A stretch of 64,000 bases of DNA from Escallonia rubra (taxonomy: Eukaryota > Streptophyta > Magnoliopsida > Escalloniales > Escalloniaceae). Position 1 is the stretch's first letter; the number at the start of each line of letters is the position of its first letter. Positions 24,101-33,524 of the stretch are shown piece after piece. The DNA is taken from NCBI GenBank assembly GCA_033065855.1, contig JAVXUO010000599.1:1-64000 (forward strand), given 5' to 3'. Made by a program: the position numbers and the translations under genes. The notes under the pieces were generated by a model that searched no databases, was not told the origin of the DNA, and saw only the letters and a list, made by a program, of their open reading frames with translations.

Positions 24101-25127
24101 AACACAAAAGTATCTGAATGATTAGCGCTAACATTTCAGATTTCGTTTTTCCAAAATATATGGTGAGGGTGTTTAGTGATTATGCTAGAGTGAATGCATC
24201 GCTTGACGACCCACTGCATGACTTTGTGACTGGTCCAGGGAATATCGAACCAGAATAGGAATATACAGTCTTCGAGGAAGCTTCCTTGGTAAAACAAAGA
24301 GATATGTCACAAGGAGGCACTGAAAGCTTGATTCACATGCTAGTGCAGCTTCACACTCAATGCATCACATCTCATTTAAAACGGGTTAGAATTACATTTA
24401 ATACTTTTCAGGCGTTGCATTTAACAAATGTCAGAAGCATGTGGCTGATTGGCCACTCAATAAAACGTGGTCTACATCTCAATGATCTTCATTGAGGTTT
24501 GTGTGGTCAAATCATTAACACAAGTTGATTATCCCCTACTTAAATAGAGTTCATAACATAACAACGATAGGGTTGAACCGTAAGAGTTTTGAACCCTCTA
24601 TCTCTCTCTCTCTGATATTCCCTCACAAGAATAGAATCATCCATTGCCATTGGGCTCTACTAGCGCCCTTGAAACTAAAACAAGGTCGCGCTATCTCCTG
24701 TTGTTTGCCTAGCCATTGAATTATCCTACATGTATATTAAATAGCTTGCGACATCTTGTGGGCACATTGTCATTGGACTATTTTTGCGTCTCATACTTGT
24801 CAAGAAATTTTGATGATTTAGCACCCAACGTACCATAATCACCCCCATGGTTTATAAGCTAATCTAGTGAAGCCACATCTAAATCGTCCCACCTAAGACA
24901 CTATGACTGTGTTTGACGCATCAAATAAGAGCTCTAAATAGAATAAAAATAATTCATATCCAACAGACTTCTTATCCCAGTTAGGGGGTTAATTCTACTT
25001 GGGGGAGGGGAGGGGGGTGTTATTTTTATCCAGGCCCTTAAGATTAAAAAAAATGATGGGCTAAAGGAGAAGAGGAGCACTGTAGCACCCACCGCGAGAA
25101 GAGCACCCACCTCCATATATCCCATAT
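24101..25127. other. Intergenic stretch without a recognisable gene
   Basis: No conserved coding region or complete transposon was recognised. Small open frames are short and show no family resemblance. A short (TC)n lies near 24600. Confidence 0.4.
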
Positions 25128-25303
25128 GTGCAGACCTTATTCGCCGACCATCTCTCTTTTCCTTTAAGGTGAAGGTGGAGGCAATTTGTGGTACCATGGT
25201 GGTGTTTGTCAGTCTGTGCAGACCTTGTTCACCGACCATCTCTCTTTTCCTTTGAGGTGAAGGTGGAGGCAATTTGTGGTACCATGGTCATGTTTGTCAA
25301 AGA
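25128..25303. repeat. Tandem duplication, 88-bp unit, two copies
   Basis: Copies start at 25128 and 25216 and share 'gtgcagacctt' and 'ggtggaggcaatttgtgg', with a few substitutions. The open frames across it repeat the same peptide and look like by-products. Confidence 0.85.
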
Positions 25304-25513
25304 GTGAGTGTGTGTGTGTGGGTAGGGGAGGAGGATTGGTGGTGGTGGATTGGGCAATAAGTAGGGAAGGTTATTGGTTGTCCAGTGGTGGTTAAGGTGA
25401 TCAATGGTGGGTGCGATCTGTGGGTGATGGAAGTTGGTGGCAATTGATAGTGGATGTAGTGGTGGTTGTGGGTAAGATGATGTGGTGGTGTGTTGATGGC
25501 GTTGGTGGTGGGC
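25304..25513. repeat. GGT/GTG-rich low-complexity tract
   Basis: Dominated by ggtggtgg and gtgtgtgtg runs on the plus strand. The minus-strand His/Pro/Thr-rich open frames are low-complexity. Confidence 0.7.
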
Positions 25514-25629
25514 ATTTTTTTTTTGGACATAAGAGAATGACATTTAAAGGAAAGTTAAAGTACAGAGTACGTCTATTGCAGTACCGTAAATACACAAAAA
25601 GTCATGACATGCCCATGACTTAGCAAATA

Positions 25630-26198
25630 TTTGCAAAGGTTCCAAAACAGGATTGAAACAATACAAATTGATATTTATGTGTTTTCTAAGATATTATTTT
25701 GTAGCCAATCCTGGCATACTTGTGCACGAGCATCAGATGCAAAAGAGGATAGAAGTTTTGCCTCCTTCAGTTGGCATGGGGCATATTTATGTACACAAAA
25801 GGTGCGGAATTTTGACATCATAGCATAAAAGTAAAAAAAGATCGATGCCACCGTGTCTACAATATCAGTAATCTCGCCTAGTTGAGAGAGTAAAATTTTT
25901 GAATAAGTTAGTATGACTATATTGAGCATTCATTCGCCGAAAGCCCAGACAATTGCAATTTGAAGGCCTCGTGCTTGTGTTGTGTATGTGTCAGATGCGA
26001 GGAAAGAAATAGCTAAGGAACCACACGGGGAGTTTTTTTCAGTGTAACAAGTTATACTGAGACCAGCCCTAAGGTTGGCTTTCTTGAAGAAAGAATGGAT
26101 AGCTATTTTAACCCATGTGGTATTATTAGGGTTTGAGGTAGAGGTTGCCAAATGGATGGCCTCAGAATGTGGTGCTTCAAGTGCCATCAAACGTGATG
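25630..26198 (-). pseudogene. LINE-2 ORF2 C-terminal RNase H-like domain
   Basis: The minus strand reads a domain resembling the RVT_3/RNase H-like tail of plant L1 ORF2: 'TTWVKI' near 26110, then 'SFLASDTYTTQARGLQIAIVWAFGE' style residues near 25930-26010. 'ITDIVDTVAS' follows near 25860, and a conserved-looking tail ends near 25690. Stops and frameshifts break it. It would have removed RNA from RNA-DNA hybrids. Its upstream continuation is at 31345-31790, beyond the hAT. Confidence 0.65.
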
Positions 26199-26206
26199 GT
26201 AATGGA
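26199..26206. repeat. Target-site duplication of the hAT, left
   Basis: 'gtaatgga', identical to 31337-31344. Eight bases is the hAT length. Confidence 0.95.
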
Positions 26207-26438
26207 CAGGGGCGGAGCCAGGATTTCATCCTAGGGGGTGCTAAATATATATCGAAATTAATAAATTTTTTATAAGTAAAATAGCAACAAAAAAAAGTGC
26301 ATTTTTCGACAAAACACAAAAAAATACGAAAAAGCATCCAAAAAGTCTTATTTAATTTCATGAGAGCTACTAAAGACTCTTTACAGTACAACAAAAGCAA
26401 ATACAAAATAAATATTTCAGAGTTTACAAACGAAAGTA

Positions 26439-28876
26439 CTAAATAACTATTCGATGAGGCGCCGAAGATTGGTAACGCTTGATAATAGCCTCATTCCCAA
26501 TAGTTTTGAAGACATTCTTCTCAATGTAAGAAACCAAGCTATCATTCATCCATTCATCTCCCATGCGATTTCGAAGTCGAGTTTTTATTATCTTCATTGC
26601 AGAGAAAGCCCTTTCTACAGTAGCAGTTGCAACAGGTAACAGTAAGACCAATTTCAAAAGCAAGTACACCAAAGGATATATCACATCCTTTTTCAACTCA
26701 ACCAACTTTATAGCAAGTTCACCAATCCCTTTGACTTCATAAAGTTCTTCACATGAGCGCACATCCATAATATAAGTCTCGAGCTGACTTTCAAGTACCT
26801 TAAGCTCTATCGGGGAAAAGTCATATGGATAAAACTGTGCAAGACGTATCAAATTCTTCTTATTATAAGCAGAAAAATCATCACTTGGATCGAGACATGC
26901 CATACAAATAAGCAACTCCGTGGTTACCTCACTGAAACGATTATTCAATTCACTGATTTGCAAATCAACAACCATTAAAAAAGTATCAACACGATAGTGG
27001 TAATAATTTGTTCCTTCTTCAGCGTTACGTCTTCGCCTCCCCGGGGCTACAAACCTCGCACTCATGTCCAATACATCAATATCGTGTTTTACACAAAATT
27101 CTGAGACCTCTTCCAGCAAGTCTTCCAACCCATTATCTCTTAACCTTTGCAATCGTTGCTTTGTTATTTTTACCAACTTCATTGCATTCACAATGTTTTG
27201 ATCTTTCTTTTGTAATGCTTGTGAAAGTTCATTCGTCAACCCCAAAATAGTTATCATCATATGCATGTTGAAGACAAAATCATAAGTTGGCACTGTATTC
27301 AAAAGAATCAATGCTTCACCTTTTTTATCATAATCTGTAGCATCCTAACAACCTTATTAAGCACGACTATGACTGAAGCAAACATATGACTCAAATTGAA
27401 TAATGCACCATAATGTGACCCCCAACGGGTCTCTCCTGCTCTTTTGATGCTAGTTTCTTGATTTAAACCTCGACCACTGACGATATCACCACTCTCAAGG
27501 GCATGAGCAAGACTAATGGCTTCATTTTCTCGAATAGCATCTCTTCGTTTGCATGAAACTCCCACGGTGTTTACTACCTTAGCAACCAAATTAAATAGCA
27601 ATGAAATCTGAGCATTTTTTTTTTGCAACGGCTACAAGAGTGAGTTGAAGTTGATGAGCAAAGCAATGAATATAATAAGGACTTTCATTCTCCCTCTGAA
27701 TTAAAGTTTTAAGACCGGTGAATTAACCTTGCATATTGCTTGCTCCATCATAGCCTTGTCCACGAACCCTTGAAATGCTCAATTCATGCATTGCAAATAA
27801 ACTGTCAATCGCGTCTTTCAATGATAAGGCAGTGGTACTAGCAACATGGACTATACCAAGAAAACGTTCAATCACACGTCCTCTTTTGTCCACATATCTG
27901 AAGACAACTCCCATTTGTTCTTTGACTGAAATATCACGACACTCGTCAACTAAAATGAAAAATAATTCAGATTTCATGTCTCCAACAATTGCATCTCGTA
28001 TTTCTCCGGCAATGGCACTAACAATTTCTTTCTGAACTTGTGGTGAAGTCAATTTCAGATTCTGAGGAGCATTTGACAATGTGACTTTTTCACGTTTTCA
28101 TTGTGATCAGCAAGAAACCCTAAAAGTTCTAGAAAATTTTCCTGATTTTCAGACTCATTAGATTCTATGTGCCCACGGAAAGACAAGCCTTGACGTAAGA
28201 GGAACCGAATGACATCAATTGATGCAGTCAAGCGAGTACGGTATTGAACCTTACTTTCATCTATTTGCTTGGACAAAACTACTTCAATACTCTGCTTAGG
28301 GTTATCAAAGGCTTGACACTTAGTTAAAGCAAGGTTATGTGCATTACCAACTTCTCCAACATATTTTTGGAATTTATCCTTCTTTCTCCAATCTTTAAAA
28401 CCATGCTTAACAAAAGCACCACCACCCCCTTGCTCCCCATGAACACTTCCGAACAAGTAGCAACACAAACAAAATGCTTCATCTTTTGCTATACTATACT
28501 CCAACCAACTCGAATAAATGTCAAACCAAAAAGAAACAAATCGACGAGACTGAGTTCCGATTTGTGTAAATGGAAAACTGTGACGACGAGGTTGGCAAGG
28601 ACCTTTCGACCAATACGCTCGTCGAACTTTATCTCGAACATTAGGACCATAATCCCAAATATTTGGATGCAACCCAGGATCCGCAATAAGTTCATCCGAG
28701 TTGAACTCATTGCTAATTCTACTTGAATGCCCGAAATGAACATCACGGTGCACGATGGGAGCCTTGTCCCTTACTGTTGGAATTATAGACTGTTGAATAG
28801 TATCTTCATTTATACGTTCGTTCTTACTAGGCTGCACTTCTTCAAACTTTGGTTTCTTTTTATAGTACTTATCCAT
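26439..28876 (-). pseudogene. hAT transposase, TTF-type zinc finger / ZMYM1-like, frameshifted
   Basis: Start chosen at 28876 ('MDKYYKKKPKF'), with a 'TTTTCAG' acceptor-like site just upstream suggesting a 5' UTR intron. The N-terminal part has the TTF-type zinc finger: 'RRFVSFWFDIYSSWLEYS', 'CLCCYLF' and 'GFKDWRK'. A DUF4371-like core follows ('DECRDISVKEQMG', 'GQGYDGASNM'). The C terminus has the hAT dimerisation block 'PVATATVERAFSAMKIIKTRLRNRM'. The enzyme would cut and rejoin the element ends. I count about three frameshifts (near 28085, 27615 and 27315) and one in-frame stop near 27724. Even so, the residual frames are long, the last 290 codons. Confidence 0.88.
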
Positions 28877-28948
28877 TCTGAAAATAAAACACATTTTATT
28901 TTCAATATCAATCCATCAATTATCAATCAAATAACCTAATTAATCAAA

Positions 28949-28957
28949 AATATTTTA
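28949..28957. repeat. Target-site duplication of the MULE, left
   Basis: 'aatatttta', identical to 30088-30096. Nine bases is the MULE length. Confidence 0.95.
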
Positions 28958-29267
28958 GGGATAATATCACTTATATCCTTCAGTTTAGGGGTAAATTACA
29001 GTCAAAGACGTAAGTTTTAAAATTTTGCAATTGTATCCAAAATGTGAAAATTTTGTATCAGACATGTCCACCGTTAGGGTTCCGTGACCCTAACTAACGA
29101 TTTTTTCTGATGTCGTAATATCGTATTTTGAAAATGACATATTAGCCCTGATACATAATCATATTTTAATGTTAAATACGTATTTTGTACATTTTTTTTT
29201 TAATTTCCTTCGTGCTCTTCCCATTCCTTCTCTCCTCTTTATCTTTTTCCCCATTTAACTCCAACCT

Positions 29268-29887
29268 GGGTCAGATGAGCTAGAAACCGATCCTTCGCCG
29301 AGGCCTGAAGAACCTCCTGTGGCCGATGTAGATATGTCGGAAATGGAGGGACCAAACAATGCTGCGAATATCTTGTCAACACGGAATGCTGAAACTCAAC
29401 CGTCTGTTCGGAAGCGTCCGCATGTTTCATCCACTTCGGAGCTGCAACAAGAATCAATCGTACCACGGGTAAGCAGCTCCGATGCTGCAGCACCCGTCCT
29501 GAAGAAGTCGAAAGCCCTCAATTCCCAACAAGAGGCTGTTGAATTGCAACCTGCTCGGGATCCTGAAATTCCCGAGAATCTTCCTGCAGCAGAAGAATCT
29601 GGAGATGATGTTGGGAATTCACCCCATGGCTTGATGGAGGAAGCGAAGGATGAGGCAGAGCCTACTGGGGAGCAGGCTGAGGTGCGACAAGTTGACGGTG
29701 ATAGAAGTGATATTGGGGAAGAGTGTTTAGATGGACCTAATGGAGTAGAGGTGGCAGATGATTGGCCCATGTTTCAGGCTGAGCAAGACATCCAGCAGCC
29801 AGTGGGGGAATCTGGGAGTGACCGCGAAGAAGGTGAGCTTGTCCCAGATACAGTGGATCGTGAAGGAGAGAGGTTGAGGGTGATGGA

Positions 29888-29943
<56 letters not shown>

Positions 29944-30014
29944 CTCAAGGGCAATCATGTCATTTCATGCAAAATTTTAACACCGTTCGTATTCTGTCTG
30001 GTCAACGGACATAA
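29268..30014 (+). pseudogene. Captured gene fragment in the MULE, nuclear-pore anchor (NUA/TPR)-like C-terminal tail
   Basis: The open frame runs from about 29268 to 30014 without a stop; no obvious ATG sets its start. It is acidic and Ser/Pro/Glu-rich, with 'ELETDPSPRPEEPP', 'RKRPHVSSTSELQQES', 'DAAAPVLKKSKA' and 'GSDREEGELVPD'. These resemble, from memory, the disordered C-terminal tail of plant NUA, the Tpr/Mlp homologue of the nuclear basket. The match is not verified. The last part is a (GA)n run reading Glu/Arg repeats, then MULE end sequence. Base composition is richer in GC than the surrounding hAT. Whether it is transcribed is unknown. Confidence 0.5.
29887..29936. repeat. (GA)n microsatellite
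   Basis: About 25 GA units inside the captured frame, with small open frames on both strands caused by the repeat. Confidence 0.95.
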
Positions 30015-30087
30015 GTGATATAAACGCAAACCTGTGTCCTCGGCTGTAATTTACCCCTAAAGTGAGGGATATAACTGATATTATCCC

Positions 30088-30096
30088 AATATTTTA
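30088..30096. repeat. Target-site duplication of the MULE, right
   Basis: 'aatatttta', identical to 28949-28957. Confidence 0.95.
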
Positions 30097-30199
30097 TTCT
30101 TTTACTTTTTCAGTCACGTTTCATTATTGCGCTAACCTAATTTCAACCCACCATTCAACTAAATCACACGTTCGATATCTCAATCCAATTGGGTCCCAT

Positions 30200-30580
30200 C
30201 CTCCATCAATCTCAATATCTCAATGCTAAACATTAACCATAATCAATATCTCAATATCTCAAGATTATCCATAATCAATGCTAAACATTAATCATAATCA
30301 ATATCTCAAGATTATCCATAATCAATGCTAAACATTAACCATAATCAATATCTCAAGATTATTCATAATCAATGCTAAACATTAACCATAATCAATGCGC
30401 AAGATTATCCATAATCAATGCTAAACATTAACCATAATCAATGCTCAACATTATCCATAATCAATTGATTCAATTCTCAAGATTATCCATAATCAATGCT
30501 AAACATTAACCATAATCAATGCTCAACATTATCCATAATCAATTGATTCAATTCAATGCTCAAGATTATCCATAATCCAT
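30200..30580. repeat. AT-rich minisatellite in the hAT
   Basis: Repeated 'aatcaatgctaaacatta' and 'ctcaagattatccata' modules in variable order, at least seven copies, upstream of the hAT transposase. Confidence 0.85.
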
Positions 30581-30773
30581 TCCTAATTTCAGCTATGATA
30601 CTAAAAAGATAACAAACAAATTTTATAGAGATGGCAACTAGATCAAGTCAATGAAAGGTGAAATTAAAGTTTGGAAGTTGGAACATACTTGTCACCGAGT
30701 CGCCGCCCGCCGCTCGCCGGAATTCTTGGCCGCCGGCGGCCTGTTGGAGCGTTGGAGTGAAGACCGAATTGAC

Positions 30774-30915
30774 GTCGGCGTAGATCCTGGGTCAGTGGGT
30801 CGTCGCCGACTCACCGTCGGCGTAGATCCGGGGTCAGTGGGTCGTCGCTGACTCGCCGTCGGCGTAGATCCAGGGTCAGTGGGTTGTCGCCGACTCGCCG
30901 TCGGCGTAGATCTAG
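30774..30915. repeat. GC-rich 42-bp tandem repeat in the hAT
   Basis: Units start at 30774, 30816, 30858 and (partial) 30900, each beginning 'gtcggcgtagatc'. The 42-bp length preserves a reading frame, so a short open frame repeats 'VGVDPGSVGRR', but there is no reason to call it a gene. Confidence 0.9.
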
Positions 30916-30966
30916 AAAATGAGAGAGCCCAGTCGCCCAGATCGGTTGTCGTCAGTCGTCGTACCG

Positions 30967-31217
30967 TCGCGTTGCCGTCGTGGGTTCGTGGCTGCTGGAG
31001 TGAGGCGCCGGCCGCGCCGTGAAGCTTAGTCGGTCGGTGTCTCGGTGAGAAGAGAGAGTCAGATTAGAGAGAGAGAGAGCCGAAGCCGTCGCGGTGCTGT
31101 CGCGTTGCCGTCGTGGGTTCGTGGCTGCCGGAGTGAGGCGCCGGCCGCGCCGTGAAGCTTAGTCGGTCGCCGGTCGGTGAGAAGAGAGAGTCAGATCAGA
31201 GAGAGAGAGCCGAAGAA
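30967..31217. repeat. 133-bp tandem duplication near the hAT right end
   Basis: Copies start at 30967 and 31100 and share 'tcgcgttgccgtcgtggg' and 'ggcgccggccgcgccgtg'. Subterminal repeats like these are common in hAT elements and could be transposase binding sites; that is inference. Confidence 0.85.
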
Positions 31218-31235
31218 GTGTGAAAATTATGAAAA

Positions 31236-31236
<1 letters not shown>

Positions 31237-31271
<35 letters not shown>
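31237..31271. repeat. (TA)n microsatellite
   Basis: Uninterrupted TA dinucleotides within the hAT, about 65 bp from its right terminus. Confidence 0.95.
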
Positions 31272-31275
<4 letters not shown>

Positions 31276-31336
31276 TTTTTTCAAAATCTGAGGGGGGGCT
31301 ATAGCCCCCTCTCGTACAACTGTAGCTCCACCCCTG

Positions 31337-31344
31337 GTAATGGA
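31337..31344. repeat. Target-site duplication of the hAT, right
   Basis: 'gtaatgga', identical to 26199-26206. Confidence 0.95.
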
Positions 31345-31790
31345 ATCGGGGAAAATTGTCTTGTACAGTTTGGAGAGTGGAGGTGGAATTTGTTGTGGAA
31401 GAAAGAATTTTTTAAAGGCCAGTTTCAATATATGCTGAATGATGGAGTAAGGCATAAATTTCAGACGTTGGAAGACGAGGTTATTTTAATTGGCCCGTAT
31501 ACACATAATCATAGAGATAATGTATGTGGACATGTTGGAAGGTAAGTTGCGGGTTAAGGTTCCACATATCTATGCTATAAGCCATTCTCGAAAAAGTGAC
31601 CTGGGTATCATTGGGGTTGAGTCCAAGTGACAGACCAAACCAAATTGGCCTAACAGTCGGGAAGTATAGGAACAGATGGTCAATTATTTCAGAAGAGATC
31701 ATGTATAGAGGGTAGAGATGTGATTAGCCAATCTGTAATTGGAAGAGTTTTGCTTGAATAGGCAAACGGTTCCAGAGAATTTGCCAGGTT
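31345..31790 (-). pseudogene. LINE-2 ORF2 zf-RVT region
   Basis: The minus strand carries a 'TWQILWNRLP' block near 31780, then 'MISSEIIDHLFLYFPTVRPIWFG' style residues near 31640-31700. These match the Cys/His and 'W' pattern of the zf-RVT segment after plant L1 reverse transcriptase. The frame is interrupted. It is bounded on the right by copia-2 and on the left by the hAT. Confidence 0.7.
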
Positions 31791-31795
31791 AGCTA
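31791..31795. repeat. Target-site duplication of copia-2, left
   Basis: 'agcta', identical to 41541-41545. Confidence 0.9.
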
Positions 31796-33134
31796 TGTAG
31801 GTCCCTAAGTACACCTAAAGGGGGGGGGGTGAATAGGTGTTTTACAACTTTGAGTATAAATTAAAAACGAAATTACAAGGAAATGACAGATATAACAATG
31901 ATAAATTCAACACAGAGATTTATACTGGTTCGGCCCCACGAGCCTACGTCCAGTCCCCGAGCACTCCACACAAGGGAGACCTACTCGAGCCTTTCACTAA
32001 CCAGCTAGCTTTGGGTGCTAGCTCAAACCGCAGTACAATTTCCGAAACCCTTCCAAGGTTTCCAACAGTTTACAAATGAAAAGAGATTTACAATTTGAAT
32101 ACAACAAACAAGCTCCTCCTTGAGCAGATGTTACAATGAATAAACTAAGACTAAGCCTTCTTAGGTGGGAAGATCTATATTCTTTCAAAAACCAAACCAA
32201 GAAGCTTACAATAAATTATCTCAAAGATGAACTCACTCAACAGAGAATAGATAAGAATTAGAGAACAAGATGAGAGAGTATTTTGAGATGAGTTAGAGAG
32301 AGTATTGAAAAAGATTTGCAAGAAGTGTATTAAATGCCCTCAAGGATCCCTTTTTATACTAGAGAAGAAAATGAACCGTTGTGAAGGGAAAGCCTTAAAA
32401 AATAGATTCGTCTGAAACATAAGTTTGAGTCGACTAAAAGAACTACTCTAAGAGATTGGTCGACTAAAAACTTAGTGAGAAGAGACACTGAAGAATTGAA
32501 TCGACTGAAACATAAGTTTGAGTCGACTAAAAAGTCCATTTCATTCGACTGAAAACTTTTGGCTTCGACTAAAACCTTTTGCTTCGACTAAAAAATTTTA
32601 AAAACTTTGGCTTCGACTGAAAAGTTTTGCTTCGACTAAAAACTTTGGCTTTGACTGATAAATTTTGGCTTCGACAAAAAACTTTTGGCTTCAACTAAAA
32701 AGTTTTGCTTCGAGTGAAAAGTTTTGCTTCGACTAAAAACTTTGGCTTTGACTGATAACTTTTGCTTCAACTGAAAAGTTTTGCTTCGACTGAAAACTTT
32801 TGCTTCGATTGGAACGAAGGAACTACACAATTGAGTCGACTGTAAACTGTTTGCATTCGACTGAAACGTTCAATTTTGGTTCTTTACTTGAATTTCTGTG
32901 AGATCTTTTAAGAAAGACTTAGAAATGCTAAAAAGGATAAAATCGACTACATGTTCTTGCATCTTCAATGTAGTCCAAGTCTTTGAATCCCAAAAGTTCG
33001 AGTTCAAGCTTTGTCCAAGGCATGATCTTGTCTTTGTTTGATAAAGATAAATCCTGAAATGTTTATCTTAATAATGTTGTCAGATTAATGTTAGAGATAA
33101 GAAATTTGGAATCATCAAAATTGATAAGTCAACA
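31796..33134 (-). repeat. Copia-2 3' LTR (1,339 bp)
   Basis: Read on the plus strand it starts TGTAGGTCCC and ends GTCAACA. It pairs with 40181-41540. Many 'ttcgactaaaa' modules lie at about 32400-32870, and a TATA-like sequence near 32346-32360 (minus). Confidence 0.92.
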
Positions 33135-33155
33135 ATCTTCCCCTTTTTTATGATG
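33135..33155 (-). other. Copia-2 polypurine tract
   Basis: A purine-rich minus-strand run ('aaaaaaggggaagat') borders the 3' LTR. Confidence 0.8.
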
Positions 33156-33369
33156 ACAACATAAGTTCTAACATTATATAAACATACTCCCCCTTGATCA
33201 GTTAACATTCAAATAAAGTAATAACTAAAAGAACATTTTTAATATTCAACAAAAAATTGTTAAAGATGCGTACAAAGAATGATCAATAATTAAACGTTCA
33301 CCCCTTTTGTCAAATCAAAAAGAGGGGCAGCCAATGCAACAATCAAAGGAGTAAAAAAGAAAGCATCTA

Positions 33370-33440
33370 GGGCCGACAGCGGCGAGAACCCTGCGCAGAG
33401 GAGGATGGATCAGCAGGCGGTAGAGCGGTTGCAGAGGATG
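33370..33440 (-). pseudogene. Copia-2 remnant of the extra region after pol (fossil)
   Basis: The minus strand still shows a 'PPADPSSSAQGSRRC' type tail that matches the end of the copia-1 extra region ('PPPPEPSSSAQAGRRC'). Nearly all the rest of that region is absent here. It supports common ancestry of copia-1 and copia-2. Confidence 0.6.
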
Positions 33441-33524
33441 AGGTATATATAGACGATGGGTTTTCGATCGACTGAAACATCATTTTCAGTCGACTGAAAA
33501 GATTTAAGTCGAATGAAAAAATAT

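Larger units (their letters stand above)
28958..30087 (+). mobile_element. Pack-MULE-like element (1,130 bp) inside the hAT
   Basis: Terminal inverted repeats of 44 bp (28958-29001 and 30044-30087) match at 41 of 44 positions and begin GGGATAATATCA. They are flanked by a perfect 9-bp duplication. There is no MURA-type transposase inside. Instead the interior holds a GC-richer open frame that looks like a captured host-gene fragment. TIR-MULE ends with captured coding sequence define a Pack-MULE. It inserted just upstream of the hAT transposase start. Confidence 0.9.
26207..31336 (-). mobile_element. hAT DNA transposon (5,130 bp) carrying a MULE
   Basis: The left terminus is CAGGGGCGGAGCCAG and the right terminus is the inverse of CAGGGGTGGAGCTAC. 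Both are flanked by a perfect 8-bp duplication. A minus-strand transposase with a hAT dimerisation end lies at 26439-28876. The MULE at 28958-30087 sits upstream of the transposase, and GC-rich tandem repeats lie near the right end. Without the MULE the element is about 4 kb. The perfect duplication and long transposase frames suggest a moderately young, recently inactivated copy. It lies in LINE-2. Confidence 0.93.

Noticed and set aside
25490-25524. Target-site duplication for LINE-2 next to its poly-T
   Set aside because: Only short, weak matches ('ttggtg') were seen near 41670, so no duplication is claimed.
25229-25595. Minus-strand His/Pro/Thr-rich open frames
   Set aside because: They translate the GGT/GTG low-complexity tract and the 88-bp duplication and are not conserved proteins.
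29727-29958. Two minus-strand Ser/Leu-repeat frames opposite the captured MULE frame
   Set aside because: Produced by the (GA)n microsatellite read in antisense.
30651-30851. 66-codon open frame repeating 'VGVDPGSVGRR'
   Set aside because: Created by the 42-bp tandem repeat, whose length is a multiple of three.
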